From contig NC_014151.1 of assembly GCF_000092865.1 (NCBI RefSeq), positions 3,100,001-3,164,000 on the forward strand: a DNA stretch of 64,000 nucleotides, written 5' to 3'. A program made the position numbers and the translations under genes. How positions within the stretch are numbered: the stretch's first letter is position 1; each line of letters begins with the position of its first letter. Positions 56,491-63,840 of the stretch are shown piece by piece. The notes under the pieces are model-generated. The model was not told where the DNA came from, searched no databases, and worked only from the letters and a program-made list of their open reading frames with translations. Source of the DNA: Cellulomonas flavigena DSM 20109 (GTDB lineage Bacteria > Actinomycetota > Actinomycetes > Actinomycetales > Cellulomonadaceae).

Positions 56491-56580
56491 TCGGCGATGG
56501 CGGCCTGCAGCCCGTACGGACCCAGCCCGCTGCCGGTCGCGACGGCGCGCGCGAGCGCCGCGCGCCCCCGCCGGATCGCC
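56463..56580 (-). pseudogene. C-terminal remnant of an ECF sigma factor (DUF6596-type)
   Basis: On the minus strand, immediately after the YciI gene, the frame reads ALARAVATGSGLGPYGLQAAIAEQHA. The GPY.LQAAIA..HA segment is a hallmark of the C-terminal helical extension of ECF sigma factors that are normally encoded next to YciI-family genes. The sigma-2 and sigma-4 regions are missing, so only about 30 residues remain. Confidence 0.55.
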
Positions 56581-56587
56581 GACCCGC

Positions 56588-56995
56588 TCAGACCGTGCCG
56601 AGCTGCTCGCGCCAGCCCTGCTCCTTCTGGATCCACTCGTTGTCCTGCGGGAAGTCCTCGGGGCCGGTGACGCGCCGCACCTCGAGCTTGGTGCCCGCGC
56701 CGAGCGGCGCCCGCCGGGCCCACGCGACGGCGTCGTCCTGCGAGGCGACGTCGAGGATCCAGAAACCGTTGAACAGCTCCTTCGTCTCGCCGTACGGCCC
56801 ATCGCTGACGACCGGCTCCTCGCCGGTGAACTCGACCACCGCACCCTGCGAGGCGTCCGCCAGCCCCTCGCCCGCGACGAGGACCCCCGCCTGCATCATC
56901 GACTCGTTGTAGCGGCCCATCGCGGCGATGATCTCCTCGAGGCCCATCTCGGCGGAGGCCGCCACGGCCTCGTCGGTGGCCCGCGTGATCAGCAT
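56588..56995 (-). CDS. YciI-family protein, possibly with shifted start
   Basis: A 135-residue protein: MLITRATDEAVAASAEMGLEEIIAAMGRYNESMMQAGVLVAGEGLADASQGAVVEF, then ETKELFNGFWILDVASQDDAVAWARRAPLG. This is the YciI/DGPF fold, in actinobacteria often the partner of an ECF sigma factor. The typical start M-K/R-Y-M-L-I seems broken: an ATG at 57007-57005 with a good ribosome site is out of frame by two bases, leaving ATG 56995. The sigma partner survives only as a remnant, so this locus may be decaying. Confidence 0.75.
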   Translation of the reverse strand: MLITRATDEAVAASAEMGLEEIIAAMGRYNESMMQAGVLVAGEGLADASQGAVVEFTGEEPVVSDGPYGETKELFNGFWILDVASQDDAVAWARRAPLGAGTKLEVRRVTGPEDFPQDNEWIQKEQGWREQLGTV

Positions 56996-57118
56996 GTACC
57001 TCGCATCTCGACGCTCCTCGCGTGTCGGTGGTCCACCCGTCCGGACGGACCTTCTCACCCCGAGGTCGAACGGGGAAGCGCCGGATCGACACGACGTCGC
57101 CGGCGATCTCGTCGCCCG

Positions 57119-57799
57119 TCAGGACGCGGTGACGACCCCGCACTCGTACGCGATGATCACCGCCTGCACGCGGTCCCGCGCGCCGAGCTTGGCGAAGACG
57201 TTGCCGACGTGCGTCTTGACGGTGGTCTCCGAGACGACGAGCTCCGCGGCGATCTCGGCGTTGGACGCGCCCTCGGCGATGAGCCGCAGCACGTCGAGCT
57301 CGCGCGGGGTCAGGCCGCGCAGCCGCGGGTGCGGGCCGGTGCGCTCCTGCGGGTCGCCGTCCTCGGCACCGGCCGGGAGGTGCGGGGCGAACAGGTCGAG
57401 CATGCGGCGCAGCACGCGCGGCGCGACCACGGACGTGCCGGCGGCGACCGTGCGGATCGCGTCGACGAGCTCGTCGGGGCGCGCGGACTTCAGCAGGAAC
57501 CCGCTCGCGCCGGCGCGCAGCGCCGCGAAGGCGAGGTCGTCGACGTCGAACGTCGTCAGCACGAGCACCCGGGAGTCGGGGTGCTCGGCGACGATGCGCC
57601 GGGTCGCCTCGACGCCGTCCATGCCGGGCATGCGGATGTCCATGAGCACGACGTCGGGTGCCAGGCCCGCGACCTGGCTGAGCGCGACGCGGCCGTCGGC
57701 GGCCTCGCCGACCACCTCGAGGTCCGGCTCGCTCTCGACGACGAGCCGGAACCCCGTCCGCAGCAGCGGCTGGTCGTCCACCAGCAGCACGGTCGTCAC
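57119..57799 (-). CDS. NarL/LuxR-family response regulator
   Basis: A 226-residue two-domain regulator. The receiver has acidic D8/D9, phosphoacceptor D54 (VVLMDIRMPG), Thr in VLTTFD and K104 (FLLKSA). The C-terminal LuxR helix-turn-helix is LTPRELDVLRLIAEGASNAEIAAELVVSETTVKTHVGNVFAKLGARDRVQAVIIAYE. GTG 57799 overlaps the kinase stop (GTGA). It probably controls the adjacent ABC-2 exporter genes. Confidence 0.95.
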   Translation of the reverse strand: MTTVLLVDDQPLLRTGFRLVVESEPDLEVVGEAADGRVALSQVAGLAPDVVLMDIRMPGMDGVEATRRIVAEHPDSRVLVLTTFDVDDLAFAALRAGASGFLLKSARPDELVDAIRTVAAGTSVVAPRVLRRMLDLFAPHLPAGAEDGDPQERTGPHPRLRGLTPRELDVLRLIAEGASNAEIAAELVVSETTVKTHVGNVFAKLGARDRVQAVIIAYECGVVTAS

Positions 57800-59226
57800 G
57801 TGTCTCCCCCGTCCTGCGCGGCCCGGCGGGCCGGCTCGTCCTCGTCCTCACGCCACGGCAGCACCGCGCGTACCCGCCAGCCACCCTCGGGGCGGGGTCC
57901 CGCCTCGACGTGCCCGCCCAGCAGCGCGGCGCGCTCGCGCATGCCCACCACACCGCGCCCGGTGCCGCCCCCGTCACCCGGGCGCGTGCCGCCGCTGTCG
58001 GCGACGTCCACCTCGACGGCCGTCGGCGTGCGCCGCACGGCGACCTCCACGGACGTGGCCCCGGGCGCGTGCCGTAGCACGTTGGTGAGCGCCTCGCCGA
58101 GGATGCGCGTCACCGCGAGCCGCACCGACGTGTCGTCGGGCAGCGGGGTGTCCAGGCCCGACGCGGTCACCGGGACGCCGGCGACGCCGAAGCGCTCGAC
58201 GACGGTCACCAGGTCCACCTCGGTCGGCTCGGAGAGCCGGGCGTCCTCGCCGCCGACCGGGCCCAGCGCGCCGAGGACGCGCTGCATGTCCGCCAGAGCG
58301 GCGCGGCCGGTGCGCGCGACCTGCCGCACCGCGTCGCGCGAGCGGTCGGGGGCGCGCTCGAACGCCGCGTCGGCGCCGTCCGCGAGCGCGATCATCACGG
58401 ACACGCTGTGGGCGACGACGTCGTGCATCTCGCGCGCGATGTGGGCGCGCTCGGCCGCGCGCGCGAGGGCCGCGCTGTCGTCACGCTCGCGCGCCAGCGC
58501 GCGGTAGCGCTCGACCAGGTCCGCCGCGTGGAGGCGGCGCGCGCGCGCGGCGAAGCCCACCGCGAGACCCAGGAGCAGCAGCGCGAGGAGCAGCAGCACC
58601 GAGCCCATGCGTCGACCGGCCGAGAACAGCGGCTCGTCGAGGTGCGGCGGGTTCCAGCCGGACGGGTCCGGCGGCGCCGGCGCGCCCCCGGACCACAGGA
58701 AGAACTCCAGGACCCCGAGGTCCTGCCAGTGCCACAGGGCCGCGGTGAGGGCGGTCAGCACGACCCCGAAGGTCGCCCACGTGACGACGGTGCTGCGCAC
58801 GACCGCGACGCTGCACAGCGCGCACGCCAGGGCGACCCCGAGGACCCCCAGCACGCCTGCCGTGACGAGCGACGCGAGGGCCACGAGCGTCAGGAGCGCC
58901 GTCACGGCGAGCGGCCGGGCCCGGCGTCCCAGCAGCAGGACGGCCGCGACGAGCGTGCCGACGAGCGACACGGTCGTCACGGAGTCCGCGACCGGGGACC
59001 CCGGCGGGTAGAGCCCGAGCGCGACGGCCCCGACCGCGGTCTCCCACAGGGCGACCGCCCCGACGACGCCCGTCAGCGCGACTCCCGCGACGACCGCGAC
59101 GTCCGTGATCCACGGGTGGTCGGCCAGGACCCGCGCGACGTGGCTCGCGCCGCGCACCTGCGCCTCGGTGAGCGGCGGCTCGTCGCGGGTACTCGGCACC
59201 CGGACCACGGCAGCACGTCGGATCAC
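57796..59226 (-). CDS. Membrane sensor histidine kinase (HisKA_3 type)
   Basis: A kinase of about 476 residues with six or so membrane helices in the first 260, no large sensor loop, then the dimerisation/phosphorylation helix AHIAREMHDVVAHSVSVMIALADGAD with the phosphorylated His, and a compact ATPase (LGEALTNVLRHAPGATSVEV, VDVADSGG and GRGVVGMRERAALLGG). Such intramembrane-type kinases often sense envelope stress or antibiotics next to ABC exporters. GTG 59226 has GGGAG nine bases upstream; ATG 59322, overlapping the permease end, is an alternative giving 508 residues. Confidence 0.9.
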   Translation of the reverse strand: MIRRAAVVRVPSTRDEPPLTEAQVRGASHVARVLADHPWITDVAVVAGVALTGVVGAVALWETAVGAVALGLYPPGSPVADSVTTVSLVGTLVAAVLLLGRRARPLAVTALLTLVALASLVTAGVLGVLGVALACALCSVAVVRSTVVTWATFGVVLTALTAALWHWQDLGVLEFFLWSGGAPAPPDPSGWNPPHLDEPLFSAGRRMGSVLLLLALLLLGLAVGFAARARRLHAADLVERYRALARERDDSAALARAAERAHIAREMHDVVAHSVSVMIALADGADAAFERAPDRSRDAVRQVARTGRAALADMQRVLGALGPVGGEDARLSEPTEVDLVTVVERFGVAGVPVTASGLDTPLPDDTSVRLAVTRILGEALTNVLRHAPGATSVEVAVRRTPTAVEVDVADSGGTRPGDGGGTGRGVVGMRERAALLGGHVEAGPRPEGGWRVRAVLPWREDEDEPARRAAQDGGDT

Positions 59227-59308
59227 CGGGCCACTCTCCCACCCGCGCGCGCCGGGGTGCGGCACCCCGACCTCCCGCGGGGCGGCCGGGCCCTGCACGT
59301 CGTCGCTC

Positions 59309-60151
59309 TCAGCGGACGTCATGCCGTGCCAGCCGGTACGCCGCAGCGCCGAGCAGCACCGCCACCCACGCGCCGAGTACCGTGCCCCCGCCCCACACGC
59401 CGAGCTCGGGGCCGCGCGTGACGGCGTCCATCGCCGCGACCGCCGCGTCGTCCTCCAGCAGACGTCTGCCGGCCGACGGGAGCAGCGCCCCGACCGTGTC
59501 GGTGAACCGCCCCGGGTTGGCGCGCAGCACGGCGTCGAGGAAGAACATGAGCATGACGCCGGTGACGATCGCGTCCGTGGGACGCCGCAGCAGCGATCCC
59601 AGGCCCAGGCCGAGCAGGGCGACGGCGACCCCGACCGCGACGAAGGCGACGAGCGTGCGGGCGGCACCCGGCACGGCGAGATCGAGGTCCGGTGCGTCGG
59701 CCGCCCGTGCCGGGACGGTCGCGAGCCAGGACGCACCGAGCGCCGCCGCTGCGGTGACGGCCGCCACCGCAGCAGTGACCACGACCTGCGCCGCGAGCAC
59801 GGGCAGCCGGCGGGGCACCGCCGCGAACGTGGTGCGCACCGTGCCCGTCGTGTGCTCCGCGGTCCCGACGAGCGCCCCGAGCACGACGAACCCGAGCTGC
59901 GCGAGCACGAAGCCCGACACCACCACCCACGACCCGGAGCGCCCGTCGTCGGGCCGCACGAAGATGCCGAGCCCGTACGCCGCGGCCGCCGTGGCCGCCA
60001 CCGTGCCGAGGACGAGCCAACCGTTCGCGGGCACGCTCGTGAGCTTGGTGAGCTCCGCGGCGAGCACGCGGCCGAGGGTCGCACCGGGGCGGGCCGGGGC
60101 CCCGCGCGGCGCACGGGCCGCCGCGCGGGGCTCCGGGGCGAACGTCGTCAT
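59309..60151 (-). CDS. ABC-2-type transporter permease A
   Basis: A 280-residue membrane protein with about six helices: LAAELTKLTSVPANGWLVLGTVAATAAAAYGLGIF starts the fold, GTVRTTFAAVPRRLPVLAAQVVVTAAVAAVTAAAALGASWL and FVAVGVAVALLGLGLGSLLRRPTDAIVTGVMLMFFLDAVL follow. ATG 60151 overlaps the next permease stop (ATGA). The A-E-x-T-K-L/T-S start is typical of permeases paired with the ATPase at 61008, likely exporting a lipid or antibiotic. Confidence 0.82.
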   Translation of the reverse strand: MTTFAPEPRAAARAPRGAPARPGATLGRVLAAELTKLTSVPANGWLVLGTVAATAAAAYGLGIFVRPDDGRSGSWVVVSGFVLAQLGFVVLGALVGTAEHTTGTVRTTFAAVPRRLPVLAAQVVVTAAVAAVTAAAALGASWLATVPARAADAPDLDLAVPGAARTLVAFVAVGVAVALLGLGLGSLLRRPTDAIVTGVMLMFFLDAVLRANPGRFTDTVGALLPSAGRRLLEDDAAVAAMDAVTRGPELGVWGGGTVLGAWVAVLLGAAAYRLARHDVR

Positions 60152-61011
60152 CGCACGTCCCGCAGGCGCAGCCGCAGGCCCGCCACGACGAGCAGCAGCA
60201 GCACCCATGCTCCCAGGACCAGCCCGCCACCGACGGGCCCGAGGTCGGGCGACCCGGGCATCGCGCCGGCCGAGTCGGGCATCGTCATGAGCTGGGCGGC
60301 GGTGCCGGGCGTGAACGTGCCGACGACGCCCGTCACCGTGACGTCCGTCAGGGGCACGCCCTCGGGGTCGACACCCGGGTCACCGAGCGTCATCAGCACG
60401 ATCGGCAGCACCAGCACGACCACGATCGACGTCACGACCGCCCGGACCGTGCGGCGCAGCAGCGCCCCGATCGCGAACCCGAGCAACGCCATCCCCACGA
60501 CGAACAGCACCATGCCCCGCATGACGCCGGGGGTGTCGCCGCCCATCAGGTCGAGCGGCAGGTCGCGCGACGCCGCCGCCGGCACCACGCCCACGACGCA
60601 CGCGGCGAGCGTCACGGTCCCCAGCGCGAACGCGAACGCGGCCAGCACGACGACCTGCGCCACGAGCGCGGGCCAGCGGCGCGGGACGAGCGTGTACGTC
60701 GTGCGGAACGCGCCCGTGCGGAACTCGCCCGCGCCGAGCAGCACACCCAGCACCAGGGGCCCGACCTGCGCGAGCAGCAGGCCCGTGGCCAGGTCGCTCG
60801 TCGGCTCGAATCCCGGGTCCGTCGAGGACGCGTTCGCCCCCGCGTACGTGATCGCGCCGCCGACGGCCACGGTGACGGCCGCGGTCCACCACGTCGAGCG
60901 CAGCGAGGTGAGCTTCGTCCACTCGGCGGCGACCAGGCGGCCGAGCGAGGGGCCGGCGGTGCGGGCGCCGACCCCGGGACGCCCCGTGCGGGGCAGGGCG
61001 GCGGCGGTCAT
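60148..61011 (-). CDS. ABC-2-type transporter permease B
   Basis: A 287-residue paralogue of permease A with the same opening (LVAAEWTKLTSLRSTWWTAAVTVAVGGAITYAG) and six helices, including TYTLVPRRWPALVAQVVVLAAFAFALGTVTLAACVVGVV and VLFVVGMALLGFAIGALLRRTVRAVVTSIVVVLVLPIVLM. ATG 61011 overlaps the ATPase stop (ATGA). Two related permeases and one ATPase form an asymmetric exporter. Confidence 0.82.
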   Translation of the reverse strand: MTAAALPRTGRPGVGARTAGPSLGRLVAAEWTKLTSLRSTWWTAAVTVAVGGAITYAGANASSTDPGFEPTSDLATGLLLAQVGPLVLGVLLGAGEFRTGAFRTTYTLVPRRWPALVAQVVVLAAFAFALGTVTLAACVVGVVPAAASRDLPLDLMGGDTPGVMRGMVLFVVGMALLGFAIGALLRRTVRAVVTSIVVVLVLPIVLMTLGDPGVDPEGVPLTDVTVTGVVGTFTPGTAAQLMTMPDSAGAMPGSPDLGPVGGGLVLGAWVLLLLVVAGLRLRLRDVR

Positions 61012-61733
61012 CGCGCACCCCCGGCGGTGTACTCGACGGAGTCGCTCGTGAGCCGCAGGTACGCCTCCTCCAGCGTGCCGGACTCGCCCGCGAGGTCGCT
61101 CACCGTCGCGTCCGCGAGCAACCGGCCGCGGCCGATGACGACGACGCGGTCCGCGCACAGCGCGAGCTCGTGCATGAGGTGCGACGAGAGCAGCACCGTG
61201 CGGCCCTCCGCCGCGAGCTCCCGCACCAACCGGCGCACCCACAGCACGCCGTCGGGGTCCAGACCGTTGACCGGCTCGTCGAGGATCAGCGTCTGCGGGT
61301 CACCCAGCAGCGCGCCGGCGATGCCCAGCCGCTGGCCCATGCCGAGCGAGAACGTCCCGGCACGGCGGTGCGCGGCCGGCTCGAGGCCGGTCTGCGCGAT
61401 GACCTCCCGCACCCGCGCCTTGCCGATGCCGTGGGTCTGCGCCATCGCCAGCAGGTGCTTGTACGCGGTGCGGCCCGGGTGCACCGAGCGCGCGTCGAGC
61501 ATGACGCCCACGGCGTGCAGCGGCGCCGGCAGGTCGGCGTACCGACGCCCGTCGACGCGCGTGGCGCCGGACGTCGGCCGCTCGAGGCCCACGACGACCC
61601 GCATGGTCGTCGACTTGCCCGCGCCGTTGGGACCCAGGAACCCGGTGACCGTCCCGGGCCGCGCGGTGAACGTCAGACCGTCCACCGCGGTCGTGCTCCC
61701 GTAGCGCTTGGTCAGCGCCTCCACCTCGATCAT
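61008..61733 (-). CDS. ABC transporter ATP-binding protein of the ABC-2 exporter
   Basis: A 241-residue ATPase: Walker A GPNGAGKSTTM, Q-loop region GVMLDARSVHPGRTAYKHLLAMAQTHGI, variant signature FSLGMGQRLGIAGALLGDP (SLGMGQR), Walker B LILDEPVNGLDPDG and switch His in LLSSHLMHELAL. The Q-loop segment is characteristic of actinobacterial drug or lantibiotic-type exporters. It is the first gene of a five-gene minus-strand operon that ends with the two-component system. ATG 61733. Confidence 0.92.
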   Translation of the reverse strand: MIEVEALTKRYGSTTAVDGLTFTARPGTVTGFLGPNGAGKSTTMRVVVGLERPTSGATRVDGRRYADLPAPLHAVGVMLDARSVHPGRTAYKHLLAMAQTHGIGKARVREVIAQTGLEPAAHRRAGTFSLGMGQRLGIAGALLGDPQTLILDEPVNGLDPDGVLWVRRLVRELAAEGRTVLLSSHLMHELALCADRVVVIGRGRLLADATVSDLAGESGTLEEAYLRLTSDSVEYTAGGAR

Positions 61734-62202
61734 CGTGCCTCCTCGTGCTGTGCCGTCCCCTCGTCGGGGCGTCCGTCGGCGACGCTACGGAGGCGGGCCG
61801 GGCCGGCGGCACCTGCCCGGGGAGGAGACCGCGCCGGCGCGTTCCTCCTGCCGCGGGAGGAGCGCAGACCGTCGCGACGGGTTCGGCCGGCGCCGCGGGA
61901 CGCACCGGACGGACCCGACGAACTTCACCCTTCGCGTTCCGTTGCGCCCGCTTTGAAACGTTGCACTGTCACGCAGGCGTTACGTAGCGTCGCTCACCCC
62001 GGGCGAGAGCACCACCTACCGCGGTACGTGGGTGTTCGACACCACCGGCATGACGCAGCAGCAGATCGACGCGCTGCAGGGCGCGCAGGTGTCGATCGAC
62101 CTCGTCTGGGAGCTGCAGAGCGCCGACCCGGCGTGACGGCGCGCGGGGACGTCGCGAGCAGCACGACCCCGCAGCCTGCAGCGCGGACCCCGGGAGCCAC
62201 CC
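61734..62202. other. Intergenic region with promoters and a TasA-like remnant
   Basis: The 469 bases separate the divergent ABC exporter operon and the peptidase fusion. The first 200 bases should hold the exporter promoter, but no clear boxes were seen. The second half holds the truncated TasA-like frame. A TTGAAA/TTGCAC cluster near 61953-61967 is promoter-like for the plus strand. Confidence 0.4.
61957..62136 (+). pseudogene. C-terminal remnant of a TasA/camelysin-like protein
   Basis: After an in-frame TGA at 61954-61956, the frame stays open to the TGA at 62136. It reads SLTPGESTTYRGTWVFDTTG, MTQQQIDALQGAQVSIDLVW and ELQSADPA, the typical final domain of actinobacterial SipW-dependent TasA-like proteins. 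There is no ATG or GTG at a suitable place and no signal helix, so only about 45 residues survive. It lies 66 bases before the SipW-type peptidase fusion, the position where a substrate gene is usually found. Confidence 0.62.
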
Positions 62203-63549
62203 GTGCGCCGCGGCACGTCTGAGCCGCACCACGGGTGGCTGCGGCGTGACGGCTGGGTGGTGTTCGTCCTCGGCACGCTCGCCGAGTGCTACCTGGTGTT
62301 CACGCTCGCGCTGACGACCATCGCGGTGCTGCCGCTCGCCCTCGGCTGGCAGGGCTCGGTCGTCCAGACCGGCTCCATGCGTCCGCACATCCAGCCCGGT
62401 GACGTGGTGCTGTCGACCCAGCTGCGGGAGGACTCCCCCGTGCCGCTCGGCGGTGTGGTGGAGTTCCGCACGGTGGCGCCCGGCGGTGGTGAGCGCACCG
62501 TGATGCACCGGATCGTCGCCGAGGGGGACGTGCGCGGCGAGTGGGTGACCGCCGGCGACGCCAACGCGGACCTGGACAGCGATCCCCTGACGCGCGAGGA
62601 GATCACCGGGCAGGCGCGCCTGCTGGTGCGGTGGGTCGGGCTGCCCAGCATCTGGCTGCGCGACGGCATGACCGGCCACCTCGTCGGGTGGGCGGTGCTC
62701 ACCGCCGCCGCGGTCGCGCTGCGCGCCGCGAGCGGACCTCCGCGCGACGGCACCCGACCGGGTGCCCGACCCGCCTCCCCGGCCGGCGCCGCGGCCGCCG
62801 CGGTGAGCCGACGCACGTTCCTCGCCGCGGCGTTCGCAGTGACGGCCGGCGGGATGGCGGCGATCAGCCACGAACCGGTGTGGGCGGGGTTCTCGGCCCG
62901 CACCTCGACCGGGCGCAACACGTTCCGGGTCGGCACGTGGCCGACGCTCGCCCTCGGGCGGCTCGCGTCGTTCGCGATCCTGGCGGCCACGCGGGTGACG
63001 AACGAGGCGTTCCTCGGCATCGGCAGCTCGGTGAACGGCAGCGTCGGCGTCTCACCGGGCACCACCGTCTCCGGATTCTGGATCTGGGACATCACCGGGA
63101 GCACCGAGCGGAACACCACGACGGCACGCAACGCGCGCACCGACGCCCTCGCGCTGTACGACGCGGTGCGCGCGCGCCCCGCCACCCGCGCGGCGACCGC
63201 GACCGTGACCGGCACGCTCACCCCGGGCGTCATGCACCGCACCGGGCCGGTGCAGGTCACCGGCACGCTGACGCTCGACGCACGCGGGGACGCCAGCGCC
63301 CTGTTCGTGCTCACCGGCACCGCGCTGACCTTCGCCGCCGGCAGCGCCGTGGTGCTGGCGAACGGCGCGTCGGCGGACCGTGTGCTCTTCCTCAGCACCT
63401 CGACCGCGTCCGTCGCCGAGAGCGCCCAGCTCCGCGGCGTGCTGCTGGCCCAGAACGACGTCACCGTCAGCCGGGCCGCCGTGACGGGTCGGATCGTGTC
63501 CACGCAGGGCGGGGTCCTCCTGACCCGCGCCACCGTGACGTCACCCTGA
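62203..63549 (+). CDS. SipW-type signal peptidase fused to a DUF3494 (ice-binding/adhesin) domain
   Basis: One 448-residue frame. Residues 1-175 are a SipW-type peptidase: helix 1 (about 19-48), nucleophile S58 (QTGSMRP), H102 (MHRIV), D119 (TAGDAN) and helix 2 (about 157-175). After a Pro/Ala linker, residues 201-207 read VSRRTFL, a textbook twin-arginine motif, followed by a hydrophobic stretch to about 220 and EPVWAGFSARTSTGRNTF, resembling SipW-substrate cleavage sites. Residues about 250-448 form a DUF3494 domain (LASFAILAATRVTN, GSVGVSPGTTVSGF, QVTGTLTLDARGDASALFVL). GTG 62203 follows GGGAG; GTG 62803 could restart translation but lacks a ribosome site. Enzyme and substrate may be one polypeptide. 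Confidence 0.82.
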   Translation: MRRGTSEPHHGWLRRDGWVVFVLGTLAECYLVFTLALTTIAVLPLALGWQGSVVQTGSMRPHIQPGDVVLSTQLREDSPVPLGGVVEFRTVAPGGGERTVMHRIVAEGDVRGEWVTAGDANADLDSDPLTREEITGQARLLVRWVGLPSIWLRDGMTGHLVGWAVLTAAAVALRAASGPPRDGTRPGARPASPAGAAAAAVSRRTFLAAAFAVTAGGMAAISHEPVWAGFSARTSTGRNTFRVGTWPTLALGRLASFAILAATRVTNEAFLGIGSSVNGSVGVSPGTTVSGFWIWDITGSTERNTTTARNARTDALALYDAVRARPATRAATATVTGTLTPGVMHRTGPVQVTGTLTLDARGDASALFVLTGTALTFAAGSAVVLANGASADRVLFLSTSTASVAESAQLRGVLLAQNDVTVSRAAVTGRIVSTQGGVLLTRATVTSP

Positions 63550-63599
63550 GCCGCGGTCGGCAGCGGTACGGAAGGCGCCCGGCATCCCATGCACCCAAC

Positions 63600-63733
63600 C
63601 GTTTGCCATCCCTCCTGCCTGCGGAAGCGCGACCACGCGTCCGAGGGCTCACCCAGCAGGTGGATGAACCGTTTAACGTTCCAGGTCACTCTTCTGTCGA
63701 AGCGCTCCCGCGTGGCAATGTGAAGGTTCACAT
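63600..63733. promoter_or_regulatory. Regulatory region of the secreted protein gene
   Basis: CGTTTGCCATC (63600-63610) and GTCGAAGCGCTCC (63696-63708) repeat the motifs upstream of the mannanase. A perfect palindrome ATGTGAA-GG-TTCACAT follows at 63718-63733, 108 bases before the start codon. This suggests control by a sugar-responsive LacI-type repressor and perhaps a second regulator. Confidence 0.5.
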
Positions 63734-63840
63734 CGGACTTTCCACCGGGATCACCGTGGATCCCGGCGGAGCCGTCGTACGTCCCCGCGCCCCATCCGTC
63801 CCGGACCCCTCCCCACCCGGACCCCTCGAAGGAGAGCAGC

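Noticed and set aside
56252..58507. A 750-residue plus-strand protein
   Set aside because: Beyond about 56490 it is antisense to the YciI gene, the response regulator and the kinase; only the first part resembles a real N-terminus.
62803..63549. Annotating the DUF3494 part as a separate gene starting at GTG 62803
   Set aside because: There is no ribosome site before this GTG and the frame is continuous with the peptidase; it is kept as an alternative in the fusion entry.
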